Shown piece after piece: positions 9,682-18,636 of a stretch of DNA of 64,000 nucleotides (positions are counted from its first letter, which is position 1; the number at the start of each line of letters is the position of its first letter). Below the pieces are notes generated by a model, which saw nothing but the letters and a program-made list of their open reading frames with translations, did not search any database and was not told where the DNA came from. Source of the DNA: Bryobacteraceae bacterium (GTDB lineage: Bacteria > Acidobacteriota > Terriglobia > Bryobacterales > Bryobacteraceae); contig JAHCHE010000020.1 in the NCBI GenBank assembly GCA_026129905.1, positions 1-64,000 on the forward strand, read 5' to 3'. The position numbers were made by a program, and so were the translations under genes.

Positions 9682-10857
9682 ATGCAGGAAGCCGTGATTG
9701 TCGATTGCCTGCGGACGCCCGTGGGGAAAGCGCCTCGGGGCAGCTTGAGGAACACGCGGCCGGACGACCTGGCCGCTCTGGCGATCAAGGCGCTGCTGGA
9801 CAACTATCCGCAAGTCGCCCGCGACGAACTGGACGACGTGATCCTGGGCTGCGCCATGCCGGAGGCCGAATCGGGAATGAACGTGGCCCGCATCGCCGCC
9901 CTGCGAGCGGGCGTGCCGGACATTGTGCCGGCCATGACCATCAACCGCTTCTGCTCTTCGGGGCTCCAGGCGATCGCCATGGCGGCCGAGAAGATACGCG
10001 CGGGCGGCGCCCAGACGATCATTGCCGGCGGGACGGAATCGATGAGCCTGTTGCCGAAGGCCGGACACGCCTTCGCTCCGAATCCGCGCCTTGTTGAGAA
10101 GTACCCGCACGTGTACCTCACGATGGGGCTCACCGGCGAGAATCTCCAGCGGAAGTACCGGATCGGCCGGGAGGACCAGGACGCGTTCGCCCTGCGCAGC
10201 CACCGGAACGCCGTGCGGGCGCAAGCCGAAGGCCGGTTCGAACAGGAGATGATTCCGGTCCCGGTGGAAGCGGCCACTCTCTCCAACGGAAAACCGGCGA
10301 GGCAGGGTTTCACGCTCAACCACGACGAAGGTCCCCGCGCCGACACCTCGCTGGAAGCGCTGGCGGCTTTGAAGCCAGTGTTTCACGCCTCGGGAACCAT
10401 CACCGCGGGCAACTCCTCGCAGACCAGCGACGGCGCGGCGGCGGCCCTGGTGATGTCGGAGAAGAAAGCCCGGCAGCTCGGGTTGAAGCCGCTGGCCCGC
10501 TTCGTGAGCTTCGCCGCCGCCGGCGTCCCCCCGGAGATCATGGGTATCGGCCCCGTTGTGGCCATTCCGAAGGCGCTGTCGCTGGCGGGACTGCGGCTGG
10601 ACGACATCGGCCTCATCGAGCTGAACGAAGCGTTCGCCGTACAAGCGCTGGCGGTAATCCGGCTGGCGGGGCTGGACATCGACCGGGTGAACGTGAACGG
10701 CGGCGCCATCGCCCTGGGTCATCCGCTTGGCTGCACCGGGGCAAAGCTGACCGCGACGCTGCTCTACGAAATGCGGCGGCGCGGGACGCGTTACGGAATG
10801 TGTACCATGTGCGTGGGCGGCGGACAGGGCGCGGCGGGCATCTTCGAGCGCATGTAG
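9682..10857 (+). CDS. fadA: Acetyl-CoA C-acyltransferase (3-ketoacyl-CoA thiolase)
   Basis: This 391-aa thiolase II family enzyme is the usual length. The nucleophile Cys lies in NRFCSSGLQAIAMAAEKI near residue 92. GTESMSLLPKAG, the GGAIALGHPLGCTGAKL histidine motif near residue 343 and the C-terminal catalytic CTMCVGGGQGAA are all intact. It cleaves 3-ketoacyl-CoA with CoA to acetyl-CoA and a shortened acyl-CoA. GGAGGAATT precedes the ATG. It lies 36 bp after the fadN-like gene and 27 bp before the acyl-CoA dehydrogenase, consistent with one transcript for the whole beta-oxidation spiral. Confidence 0.92.
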   Translation: MQEAVIVDCLRTPVGKAPRGSLRNTRPDDLAALAIKALLDNYPQVARDELDDVILGCAMPEAESGMNVARIAALRAGVPDIVPAMTINRFCSSGLQAIAMAAEKIRAGGAQTIIAGGTESMSLLPKAGHAFAPNPRLVEKYPHVYLTMGLTGENLQRKYRIGREDQDAFALRSHRNAVRAQAEGRFEQEMIPVPVEAATLSNGKPARQGFTLNHDEGPRADTSLEALAALKPVFHASGTITAGNSSQTSDGAAAALVMSEKKARQLGLKPLARFVSFAAAGVPPEIMGIGPVVAIPKALSLAGLRLDDIGLIELNEAFAVQALAVIRLAGLDIDRVNVNGGAIALGHPLGCTGAKLTATLLYEMRRRGTRYGMCTMCVGGGQGAAGIFERM

Positions 10858-10884
10858 ACGAGGCGGCGAGGGAGGAAAGCGGCC

Positions 10885-12654
10885 ATGACGGCAACCGAAC
10901 AACGAGAATGGAGAGCTCAGGGAGGCGGGTTCCTGCTCCGGCCGGCGGCCACCGAGGACGCTTACTCCCCGGAGGACTTCACCGAAGAACACCTCGCCAT
11001 CGCCAGGACGACGGAGGAGTTCTTTCGCAACGAAGTGGCGCCCCAGTTGGAAGCCATGCAGCGCGATCCAATGGCCGCCGTTCCCTTGTTGCGCAAAGCC
11101 GCCGCGCTCGGGCTGACCGGCGTGATGATTCCGGACCGCTTCGGCGGAATGGAACTCGACCTCACATCGCTGCTGATTGTGGCCGAGGGACTCTCGCGCG
11201 ACGGCTCGTACGGGGTGTGGCAGTCGGTGCAGGCCGGCATCGGCGCGATGCCGCTGCTGCTGTTCGGCGCGGAGGAACAGAAACAGCGCTACCTCCCGAG
11301 GCTCGCCAACGCGGAACTGATCGCCGCGTATGCTTTGACGGAGCCCCAAGCCGGGTCCGATGCCCTGGCCATCCGGACGCGGGCCGACCTGGAGGAGGGC
11401 GGAGCAAACTACATCCTCAACGGGCAGAAGATGTGGATCTCGAACGCTTCCGGCGCGGGGCTGTTCACGGTTTTCGCCAAGGTGGGCGGCGAAAAGATCG
11501 CGGCCTTCCTGGTGGAGCGCGACAGCCCCGGATTGAGCATCGGCGCCGAAGAGAACAAGATGGGCATCAAGGGAAGCTCCACCTGCGCCGTGTATTTCGA
11601 AAATGTCAAAGTGCCTGTGGAGAACATGCTCGGAGAAGCGGGCCGCGGGCACGTCATTGCATTCAACTGCCTGAACCTGGGACGTCTGAAGATCGGCGCG
11701 GGAGTCATGGGCAATGCGAAGCGCGTCCTGGGATTGGCCATCAAGTACGCGAAACAACGGGTCGCGTTCGGCCAACCCATCGCCAATTACGGGCTGATAC
11801 AGCAGAAAATCGCGGAAATGGCGGTGCGGATTTACGCCGCCGAAACGCTGGTCTGGCGCGTGACCGGCATGATCGAAGAGCGGCTTTTCGGAATAAGCTG
11901 GAGCGATCCCAAAGCGGGGGATCGCTATTTGAAAGCTTTCGAAGAGTTCGCCGCGGAGTGCGCGATGGTGAAGGTGTTTACCACCGAAGCGCTGGACTAC
12001 GTGGTGGACGAGGCTGTGCAAATCCACGGCGGCTATGGCTATCACCACGATTACGAGGTGGAGCGGGCCTACCGCGATTCGCGGATCAACCGCATTTTCG
12101 AGGGAACGAACGAGATCAACCGCATGCTCGCCACCAGCATGTTGATAAAAAGGGCGCAGCAAAAGCGTTTGGACTTGCCGAAAGCCGTGAAGGCCCTGGA
12201 GCGGGAACTGCTGGAGAGGCCGGTCCCGCCGCGCTACGACGAAGATCCGCTCGAGCCGTGCCTGACCGCCGCCGATAACGCCCGGAAGGCGGCGCTGCTG
12301 CTGCTGGGGGCAGCGTTCCGCAAGTATCCCGCCGATCTCGCCCAGCAGCAGGAAATCCTGGCCGGCATCACCGACGTGGCCACGATGGCTCTCGCGCTCG
12401 AGTCCGCCGCGCTGCGCGCCCGCAAGCGCGACGGAGGCATTGCGGTGGAGATGTGCCAGGCGTTCGCGCCGGAGGCGGTGGAAAAAGTGGAATCGACGGG
12501 GCGGGCGGTTCTGGCCGCGTCGTGCGACGGCGACGCCTTGCGGGTGAACCTCGGGATCCTGAGGCGATTCACGCGGCTGGACGCCATCGACTCTTTCGGC
12601 GTCCGCCGGCGCATCGCCGCCCGCCTTCTGGAGGCTGAACGGTACCTGGCGTAG
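10885..12654 (+). CDS. fadE: Acyl-CoA dehydrogenase (FadE of the fadNAE type)
   Basis: This 589-aa flavoprotein is the long form typical of fadNAE operons. YALTEPQAGSDA near residue 150 and MWISNASGAGLF form the FAD/substrate site. The catalytic-base region is INRIFEGTNEINRMLATSML near residue 415, after QIHGGYGYHHDYEVERAYRDSR. A C-terminal extension of about 150 helical residues follows, as in Bacillus FadE. It introduces the trans-2 double bond in acyl-CoA. A GAGGAAAG ribosome site precedes the ATG. This completes a cluster carrying all four beta-oxidation activities. No fadR-like regulator is adjacent. Confidence 0.9.
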   Translation: MTATEQREWRAQGGGFLLRPAATEDAYSPEDFTEEHLAIARTTEEFFRNEVAPQLEAMQRDPMAAVPLLRKAAALGLTGVMIPDRFGGMELDLTSLLIVAEGLSRDGSYGVWQSVQAGIGAMPLLLFGAEEQKQRYLPRLANAELIAAYALTEPQAGSDALAIRTRADLEEGGANYILNGQKMWISNASGAGLFTVFAKVGGEKIAAFLVERDSPGLSIGAEENKMGIKGSSTCAVYFENVKVPVENMLGEAGRGHVIAFNCLNLGRLKIGAGVMGNAKRVLGLAIKYAKQRVAFGQPIANYGLIQQKIAEMAVRIYAAETLVWRVTGMIEERLFGISWSDPKAGDRYLKAFEEFAAECAMVKVFTTEALDYVVDEAVQIHGGYGYHHDYEVERAYRDSRINRIFEGTNEINRMLATSMLIKRAQQKRLDLPKAVKALERELLERPVPPRYDEDPLEPCLTAADNARKAALLLLGAAFRKYPADLAQQQEILAGITDVATMALALESAALRARKRDGGIAVEMCQAFAPEAVEKVESTGRAVLAASCDGDALRVNLGILRRFTRLDAIDSFGVRRRIAARLLEAERYLA

Positions 12655-12674
12655 CAGACCAACGGCCGCGGATC

Positions 12675-13103
12675 GTGATCCTGGTTGGCTTGCCCGGATG
12701 CGGCAAATCGACCTACGTGGCCAAGCACCGCCTGCCCGCGCTGTCCTCCGATGAAATGCGCCGGCTGCTGGCCGACGACCAGACGGATCAGACGATTCAC
12801 GGACACGTGTTCGCCGCGCTGCGCGACCTGCTGCGGCGGCGCATTGCTATCGGGCGGCCTGTTACCTACATCGATGCGACCCACCTGACGCCGGCGGAGC
12901 GGAGCGGGTACGTTCTGTTCGGCCGGCGGTACGGCTGCCAGGTGGAGGCTCTGTTTTTCGACGCGCCGCTGGCGGTCTGCAAGGAGCGCAACCGCGGCAG
13001 GGCCCGGATCGTGCCGGAAGACGCGCTCGATGCGATGGCCGCGCGCCTGGTCCCTCCGAGCCGGTCGGAGGGGTTCGACAGGGTCTGGGTGCTCCGGGAG
13101 TGA
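12675..13103 (+). CDS. Small P-loop (AAA/polynucleotide-kinase-like) NTPase
   Basis: This 142-aa protein starts directly with the Walker A loop (ILVGLPGCGKSTYVAKH). LSSDEMRRLLADD follows, then a predicted Walker-B-like IDATHLTPAERSGY, and a lid with ERNRGRARIVPED. This is the layout of small kinases related to polynucleotide kinase and Zeta-toxin-like nucleotide kinases. The start is GTG; the frame closes upstream at 12636, so no better start exists. It lies 20 bp after the fadE stop. Its stop faces the stop of the MFS gene with a short GGAGT/ACTCC palindrome across the junction. The substrate is unknown. Confidence 0.7.
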   Translation: MILVGLPGCGKSTYVAKHRLPALSSDEMRRLLADDQTDQTIHGHVFAALRDLLRRRIAIGRPVTYIDATHLTPAERSGYVLFGRRYGCQVEALFFDAPLAVCKERNRGRARIVPEDALDAMAARLVPPSRSEGFDRVWVLRE

Positions 13104-13104
13104 G

Positions 13105-14385
13105 TTACTCCTTCCAAAGAGGCAGCGCGAGGATGCCCCACAGGGCCGCTGGGAAAAGGGCGACCGAGCCGGAGACGATGGCGATGGTCCGGACCGAGAT
13201 TCCCCAATCGAGGGCGACGCCGGCGGCATACGACATAATCGACATGGTGACGACCAGGAACCCGAAATCGGCGGCGAACACGCGGCCGCGGAAACGGTCG
13301 TCGGCCTGCAAGTGCAACAGCGTGGTGGAGAAGACCCAGATCACGGAGCCGCCCGCGTGGGCCAGAATCACCGCGGCGATCGCCCAGCCAATCCGGCTCG
13401 CAAGACCGAGCCCCGAATATCCGAGGGTAATAGCGATAAATCCGGCCAGGATTCCCAGACGCAGACGGGACCGGCGGCTTCCGGCCCAGTAGCCGCCGAT
13501 CAACGGACCGACAAGCGCGCCCACGCCGCGGGAACCCATCAGCACGCTCATGCCGAGCATGCCGGCCCGCTGCGGATCGATATCGCCGATTTGCAAGGGG
13601 AAGATGCGCTCGCCGTAGATCGGCAGGATTACCCAGTGGGCGCCCAGCAATCCCAGGCCGGATTTCACCAGCAGGGTGGCCAGCAGGCGCACGTTGCCGG
13701 AGACGTAACGGATTCCCTCGATGACGGGTGAGAAGTCGGCCAGGTCCCGCGGGCGGAATCCAGGCTGACGCTCGACGTGCGGCTCGATGACCTTCATGCC
13801 GCGAAGAAAGGCCGCCGAAGCGAGAAACGTAAGGGAGTTGATGACGAAGACGGCGTCGCGTCCAAAGGCCGCGGCGACCAGGCCCCCCAGGGCGGCCCCG
13901 GCCATCAGATTGAACGACCAGGTAGTGGACGAGAGCGCGTTGCCCACCAGCAGGTCGTCTTCGGTGCGCATCAGGTTCGGCAGGGTGGCGGTGCGGCCTG
14001 GCTCAAAGAAGCCCCACATGAACGTTTGCAAGAGCAGCAAGCCATAAACGAGGGGGACCATGTCGGCCGTCTTTACCGCCAGCATTCCAAGCACGATCGC
14101 GGCGCGGGCCAGGTCGGCGAAAATCATCACTTTGCGGCGGCTGACGCGGTCGTTCACCACGCCCGCCATGGGAGCGATGAAGAATTGCGGGAGAACCTGG
14201 AGCACCACCGCGATGGCGACGGCCTTCGCGCTGCCGGTCAATTCCAGCAGCAGGCTGTAGACGGCGATCGAGTAGAACCAGTCGCCGATCTCGCTTACCA
14301 CCTGCGCCAGCCAGAGACGGCGGAAATTCGGGTTGCTTTTGATCAGGCGCGCGTAGGCGGAGAGAGAGACCGGGCGGGCCGCCAT
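13105..14385 (-). CDS. MFS transporter (exporter type)
   Basis: This 426-aa membrane protein has about 12 hydrophobic segments. It has the MFS loop 2-3 motif in GVVNDRVSRRKVMIFADLARAAIV near residue 75 and a second-half counterpart after RRSRLRLGILAGF. The N-terminus (NPNFRRLWLAQVVSEIGDWFYSIAVY) matches the MFS_3/EntS-like group of drug or siderophore exporters. The substrate is unknown. The ATG sits one base after the trpS stop codon, so translation is probably coupled to trpS. That is an unusual partner for an exporter and is more likely transcriptional convenience than shared function. Confidence 0.8.
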   Translation of the reverse strand: MAARPVSLSAYARLIKSNPNFRRLWLAQVVSEIGDWFYSIAVYSLLLELTGSAKAVAIAVVLQVLPQFFIAPMAGVVNDRVSRRKVMIFADLARAAIVLGMLAVKTADMVPLVYGLLLLQTFMWGFFEPGRTATLPNLMRTEDDLLVGNALSSTTWSFNLMAGAALGGLVAAAFGRDAVFVINSLTFLASAAFLRGMKVIEPHVERQPGFRPRDLADFSPVIEGIRYVSGNVRLLATLLVKSGLGLLGAHWVILPIYGERIFPLQIGDIDPQRAGMLGMSVLMGSRGVGALVGPLIGGYWAGSRRSRLRLGILAGFIAITLGYSGLGLASRIGWAIAAVILAHAGGSVIWVFSTTLLHLQADDRFRGRVFAADFGFLVVTMSIMSYAAGVALDWGISVRTIAIVSGSVALFPAALWGILALPLWKE

Positions 14386-14386
14386 G

Positions 14387-15376
14387 TCAGGATCGCGAAT
14401 AAAGACCCATCCGCTTCTTGACCAACTCGACGGTTTCGTTGGCGATCGGCGAGACGCGTTCGGCGCCCTGCTTCAACACTCCCGGCAGATAGCCCGGCTC
14501 ATCGACGATTTCGCGGTGGCGTTGCTGGATCGGCCGGAGCGATTCGATGACCATTTCCGCCACCTGTTTCTTGGCCTGGCCATAGCCGAGCCCGCTGAAG
14601 TGGGCGCGGATCTGCTCGTCCGGCCAGTCGGTGAAGGCCTGAAAGATGTTGATGAGGTTGCGCACGCCGGGTCCCATCGTCTCAAAGTCGACGGCGGGAT
14701 TGGAATCCGTGGTCGCCCGCATGATCTTCTTGCGGATCGCGTCGGGCGGATCCAGCAGCGCCACCCCGTGCCCGACGCCCGGGGCGGATTTGCTCATTTT
14801 GGTTTCCGGATCGTCGAGTCCCATGACGCGCGCCCCTACCTCCGGGAGCTTCGTCTCCGGCATCACGAACGTGTCGCCGTACAAGGCGTTGAACCGCTGG
14901 GCGATGTCGCGGGTCAGTTCGAGGTGCTGCGACTGGTCTTCGCCGACCGGGACGATGTGCGCCTGGTAAAGCAGAATATCCGCCGCCATCAGCACCGGGT
15001 ACTGCAACAGGCCGTCGCCCACGGTGTCCTGGCTGGCGGCCTTGGCTTTGAATTGGGTCATTCGCTGGAGCCATCCCACCGGGGTCACGCAAGTGAGCAT
15101 CCAGGCCAGTTCCGCGTGCGCGGGAACCGACGATTGGACGATGATGGAGGAAACGGCCGGGTCGATACCGACGGCCAGGAACAGCGCGGCGACTTCCTCG
15201 ATTTTGGCCCGGAGTTCCGCCGGATCCTGATATAACGTAATCGCGTGCAGGTCGACGATGCAGTAGATGCACTCGTAGCCGGACTGCATCCGGACCCAGT
15301 TTTTGAGCGCGCCCAGGTAGTTGCCGATGTGGAGGTCGCCGGAAGGTTGAACTCCCGAGAAGACGCGTGGTTTCAT
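14387..15376 (-). CDS. trpS: Tryptophan-tRNA ligase
   Basis: This 329-aa class I aminoacyl-tRNA synthetase is the normal bacterial TrpRS length. The HIGH-type motif is GVQPSGDLHIGNYLGAL at the N-terminus. TQFKAKAASQDTVGDGLLQYPVLMAADILLYQA forms the tryptophan site. KMSKSAPG near residue 193 is the KMSKS loop. It charges tRNA(Trp) in the cytoplasm. The bases before the ATG contain no Shine-Dalgarno on this strand; the GGAGGA there lies on the other strand and serves the divergent methyltransferase. The exporter gene follows with a 1-bp gap. Confidence 0.95.
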   Translation of the reverse strand: MKPRVFSGVQPSGDLHIGNYLGALKNWVRMQSGYECIYCIVDLHAITLYQDPAELRAKIEEVAALFLAVGIDPAVSSIIVQSSVPAHAELAWMLTCVTPVGWLQRMTQFKAKAASQDTVGDGLLQYPVLMAADILLYQAHIVPVGEDQSQHLELTRDIAQRFNALYGDTFVMPETKLPEVGARVMGLDDPETKMSKSAPGVGHGVALLDPPDAIRKKIMRATTDSNPAVDFETMGPGVRNLINIFQAFTDWPDEQIRAHFSGLGYGQAKKQVAEMVIESLRPIQQRHREIVDEPGYLPGVLKQGAERVSPIANETVELVKKRMGLYSRS

Positions 15377-16611
15377 GCTGTGGAGGACAAAGAATCATCG
15401 TAAACGAAATCGCCATTGAGAAGCTGATCTACGGCGGGGATGGCCTTGGACGCGTGGAAGGCAAAGTGTGCCTGACGCCATTCGTGCTGCCGGGCGAGGT
15501 GGCGCGCGTTTCGCCGTCGCGGCAGACCGCGGGCTTCATGCGGGCGAGCCTGGTGGAGGTGGTGCGGCCGTCGGCCCGGCGCGTCACGCCCGGATGCCCG
15601 CATTTCGGCCCTTGCGGCGGATGCCAGTACCAGCATGCGGAGTACGAGTTTCAGCTCGAGCAGAAGGTGGAGATCACGCGCGACGCGCTGCGGCGGGTGG
15701 GCAAGATCGCGTGGCCGGAGGAGGTCCGGGTCGTTTCCGGCCCGCCGTGGGAGTATCGCAACCGTTCGCAGTTTCACATCCACGACGGCCGGATCGGCTA
15801 TCATCACGCGGGCTCGCGGCGGCTCCATGCCATCGACCGGTGTCCCATCTCGTCGCCCCGGGTGAACGAAGCGTTGGCCGCGCTGCGGCGTATGCTGCCC
15901 CAGCCGCGTTTTCCGCGCTTCCTGCGCTCGATCGAAGTTTTCACCGACGAGCGGCAGGTACAGATCAACATCCGGGAAACGACGGGCGAGCGCGTGGCGA
16001 AGACGTTCTTCGAGTGGTGCGCGGCGCAGATTCCCGGCGATCACGTGACGGCGCTCGACTACCAGGCGGCGGGCGAGACGTTCCGGGTCAGCCACCAGTC
16101 GTTTTTTCAGGTGAACCGCTTCCTGGCCGACCGGCTGGTGGCGGAGGCGCTGGAAGGCGCGGCGGGAGAATTCGCCGTCGATCTGTACGCGGGCGTGGGG
16201 CTGTTTTCGATTCCGCTGTCGCGGCGGTTTCAGCGGGTGCAGGCGGTGGAGACGAACGCGGCCTCGGCGGCCGATCTGCGTTTCAACGCCGAGCGCGCGG
16301 GCGCCTCGGTGGAAGCGCGGAACGAAAGCGCCGAGGCGTACCTGGCGAACCTCGCCGGGACGCCGGATTTCCTGGCGGCGGACCCGCCGCGGGCGGGGCT
16401 GGGGAAGGCGGTGGTGGAGCAACTGCTGCTGGTGAAGCCGCGGCGGCTGGCGATCGTTTCCTGCGATCCGTCAACGCTGGCGCGCGACCTGCGCTCGCTG
16501 CTGGCGGGCGGCTATCGGCTCGAGAGTCTTGCGGTGGTGGATCTGTTCCCGCAAACGGCGCACATCGAGACGGTGGTCCGCCTGGAGTGGTCCGACAGGC
16601 AGGCCGCGTAG
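15367..16611 (+). CDS. rlmD: TrmA/RlmD-family RNA (uracil-5-)-methyltransferase
   Basis: This is a SAM-dependent RNA m5U methyltransferase of about 405-414 aa. The 4Fe-4S cysteines are in PGCPHFGPCGGCQYQHAEY near residue 78. DLYAGVGLFSIPL near 275 is the SAM motif. ADPPRAGLGKAVVEQL and the catalytic-Cys motif VSCDPSTLARDL near 360 are intact. The RlmD/RlmC/TrmA subtype is not resolved by eye. The only canonical start keeping the conserved N-terminus is the GTG used here. It has no clear ribosome site and would overlap the trpS coding start by 10 bp. A strong GGAGGA lies at 15382-15387, 6 nt before an in-frame ATC at 15394. Confidence 0.85.
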   Translation: MVSCCGGQRIIVNEIAIEKLIYGGDGLGRVEGKVCLTPFVLPGEVARVSPSRQTAGFMRASLVEVVRPSARRVTPGCPHFGPCGGCQYQHAEYEFQLEQKVEITRDALRRVGKIAWPEEVRVVSGPPWEYRNRSQFHIHDGRIGYHHAGSRRLHAIDRCPISSPRVNEALAALRRMLPQPRFPRFLRSIEVFTDERQVQINIRETTGERVAKTFFEWCAAQIPGDHVTALDYQAAGETFRVSHQSFFQVNRFLADRLVAEALEGAAGEFAVDLYAGVGLFSIPLSRRFQRVQAVETNAASAADLRFNAERAGASVEARNESAEAYLANLAGTPDFLAADPPRAGLGKAVVEQLLLVKPRRLAIVSCDPSTLARDLRSLLAGGYRLESLAVVDLFPQTAHIETVVRLEWSDRQAA

Positions 16612-16618
16612 CGCGGCG

Positions 16619-17515
16619 TCACTCGAAGGCCGCGGTGCCGCCCACCTTGGTGACCGCTCGCGCGCCGGACTCGACGCCGGCCTCCGCGCATTCGTCGAGC
16701 GAGGCGCCGCGGACGAACTTTGCCAGGAACCCCGCGTTGAAGCTGTCTCCGGCGCCGGTGGTCTCCACCGCGCGAACGCGCACGGCGGGAACGGCGAACG
16801 TCCGCTCCTCGCTGGACACCAGCGCGCCCTTGGCCCCGCGCTTCACCACCACGATGCGCGCGAGTTTGCGAAGCTCTTCCGCCGCCGCATGCGCGTTCCG
16901 CTGGCCGGTGAGCCGCTGCGCTTCGTCTTCGTTAGGAAAAAAGACGTCCGTTTCCTTGAGCACCCGGCGGATGCCGGAATCCCATTTTTCGGTGGGATCG
17001 TAGTTGCAGTCGAGCGAGGTGGTGAGGCCGAGGGAGCGGGCGCGGCGGAACAATGCGGGCGCGCCCTTGTGGAGACTGGAGAGGAAGAAGTACGCGCCGA
17101 CGTGGAGGTGCCGGGCGCGCTGGAGGTACTCCGAGGGCACGTCGGCGGCCCGCAGCATCGCCAGCGTTCCGGCGTAGGTCACGCCCGCGCGCCGGTCGCC
17201 TCGCGTCATCCAGACCGTGAGGCCGGTACGCACGGTCTTCGTCCAGCGCAGATGCTTGAGATCGACGCCGGCCCATTTCAGCCGCTCCGCGCAGAAGCGG
17301 CCGAAGAAGTCGTCGCCCACCACGCCGACGAACCCGGCGCGCGCGCCCATCCGAGCCAGGTTGAAGACGGTGATAGAACTGGAGCCGCCCAGCAGCAGGT
17401 CCATGTCTTTGGCGTACAGTTCCTTCTCGAGTTCGAGCGGCGGAACTTCCCGCAGGATCAGGTCGGGGTTGACCTCGCCGGCGACGATGATATCGAGCGT
17501 ACGTTTAGTCTTCAT
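16619..17515 (-). CDS. PfkB-family carbohydrate kinase
   Basis: This 298-aa ribokinase-family protein has the N-terminal GEVNPDLIL and GGSSSITVFNLARMGA substrate region. ATP-binding VVVKRGAKGAL follows, then the catalytic ETTGAGDSFNAGFLAKFVRG near residue 245. It phosphorylates a sugar or sugar-like alcohol with ATP; the substrate is not identifiable. The ATG is placed at MKTKRTLDIIVAG; 31 upstream in-frame codons are only sequence of the neighbouring gene. Its start overlaps the stop of the AgaS-like gene by 11 bp, so the pair is translationally coupled and likely handles the same sugar or amino-sugar. Confidence 0.85.
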   Translation of the reverse strand: MKTKRTLDIIVAGEVNPDLILREVPPLELEKELYAKDMDLLLGGSSSITVFNLARMGARAGFVGVVGDDFFGRFCAERLKWAGVDLKHLRWTKTVRTGLTVWMTRGDRRAGVTYAGTLAMLRAADVPSEYLQRARHLHVGAYFFLSSLHKGAPALFRRARSLGLTTSLDCNYDPTEKWDSGIRRVLKETDVFFPNEDEAQRLTGQRNAHAAAEELRKLARIVVVKRGAKGALVSSEERTFAVPAVRVRAVETTGAGDSFNAGFLAKFVRGASLDECAEAGVESGARAVTKVGGTAAFE

Positions 17516-18548
17516 AGATCCGGACTCCTTGGACCACGCGGTTGATGACGCCGCCGGGACTCGGATTGTCCGGGTCGAGGCCGCACTGCGCGCTGAGGTG
17601 ATAGGCAAGCAACTGGCAGAAGACGATTTCCGCCGGCGTCCGGAGGTAATCCGGGAGCGACGAGGCTTTGGTTGCGATCGCGTAATCGAAGGCCGAGGTT
17701 TCGACGCCCTCCGGAGCCAGCGCGACCAGGCGTCCGAGCTTTTTCGCTTTGAGTTCCGCGACCAGGTCCATTTCGTACCGCCGGCGCCGGGGATCGGAGG
17801 AGATGAAGCAGAGTACGAGCGAATCGGCTTGAAGAAAACTCATCGGGCCGTGCCGGAGTCCGAGGTACGTTTCGGGCAGGACGGCGACCTTGCCGGCGGT
17901 CAGTTCGAGCGTCTTGAGGCAAGCCTCGCGCGCGGCGCCGAACAACGGCGCGGAGGCCAGGGCAACCAGCCGGGCGGGCGGCGAGGAGGCGAGTTCCTCC
18001 GCTTTGCTCTCGTGCTCGCGCAAGACGGCCTCGGCGCCGGCGCAGAGAGCGTCCACCGCCTGCTCCACGTCGTCCAGGCGCGCCAGGCAGTATCCGCCGA
18101 GGACGAGGTTGGTGAACGAACTGGTCATCGCCAGGCCCCGGTCGTTCGTCTTCTCCGACAAAACGAGCGTTTCCACGCCGGACCAGTTGGCCAGTTTGCC
18201 TTCGGCGTTGCAGGTGACGGCGATGTGCCGCACGCGCGGCAACGCCTTTTGGATCTTCTCGACCACCGCGACGCTCTCCGGGCTGTTGCCGGAACGGGCC
18301 AGGGAAACCACCAGCCCCCGCGCGGCGAGCGGTTCGTGGAAATCGAAAAACAGTTCGGTGGAGCCGACCGCCTGCGAACCCGGCCACGCGGCTTCCACCG
18401 CCGTTGCGGCGTAGGCGGAGGTGCCCGCGCCGGTGATTACCGCGCCTTCATTCGGCGCCAACGCCGCTTCGCGCGCTCGCCGGACCGTGTCCGGCCACGT
18501 TTCCGGTTGCTGCCTGATCTCCGCAAGGGTGACTTGTCCGTTGGCCAT
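17505..18548 (-). CDS. agaS: SIS-domain sugar isomerase/deaminase (AgaS-like)
   Basis: This 347-aa protein has two SIS domains. The first has AVITGAGTSAYAATAVEA near residue 45 and VVSLARSGNSPESVAVVEKI near 95. The second is around YLGLRHGPMSFLQADSLVL near 260. This is the AgaS/GlmS-isomerase layout without a glutaminase domain. AgaS proteins act on galactosamine-6-phosphate or related ketose/aldose phosphates. The start is the ATG following GGGAGA; upstream in-frame residues lie inside the divergent gene and are rejected. It is cotranslated with the PfkB kinase and divergent from secreted glycan-type genes, so a role in using sugars released outside the cell is a reasonable inference. Confidence 0.78.
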   Translation of the reverse strand: MANGQVTLAEIRQQPETWPDTVRRAREAALAPNEGAVITGAGTSAYAATAVEAAWPGSQAVGSTELFFDFHEPLAARGLVVSLARSGNSPESVAVVEKIQKALPRVRHIAVTCNAEGKLANWSGVETLVLSEKTNDRGLAMTSSFTNLVLGGYCLARLDDVEQAVDALCAGAEAVLREHESKAEELASSPPARLVALASAPLFGAAREACLKTLELTAGKVAVLPETYLGLRHGPMSFLQADSLVLCFISSDPRRRRYEMDLVAELKAKKLGRLVALAPEGVETSAFDYAIATKASSLPDYLRTPAEIVFCQLLAYHLSAQCGLDPDNPSPGGVINRVVQGVRIYED

Positions 18549-18636
18549 CCGTTCTCCCAAGGACGTATTGTATGTCAGGGCCAGGGCGCATTTCGCACCT
18601 CGAACTCGGATATACTCGCTGCGAGAGGAATACCCG

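Noticed and set aside
8587-12162. Very long open frame on the minus strand opposite the fadN-fadA-fadE genes
   Set aside because: It is Arg/His/Gly-rich with no recognisable domain and lies wholly antisense to three convincing enzymes; in GC-rich DNA such frames are expected by codon bias.
13098-13112. GGAGT/ACTCC palindrome at the convergent stops as a terminator
   Set aside because: Only five base pairs and no U-tract; too weak to call.
16599-16616. CCGCG-TAG-CGCGG hairpin over the methyltransferase stop codon
   Set aside because: Five to six base pairs with a 3-nt loop and no U-tract; chance in GC-rich sequence is likely.
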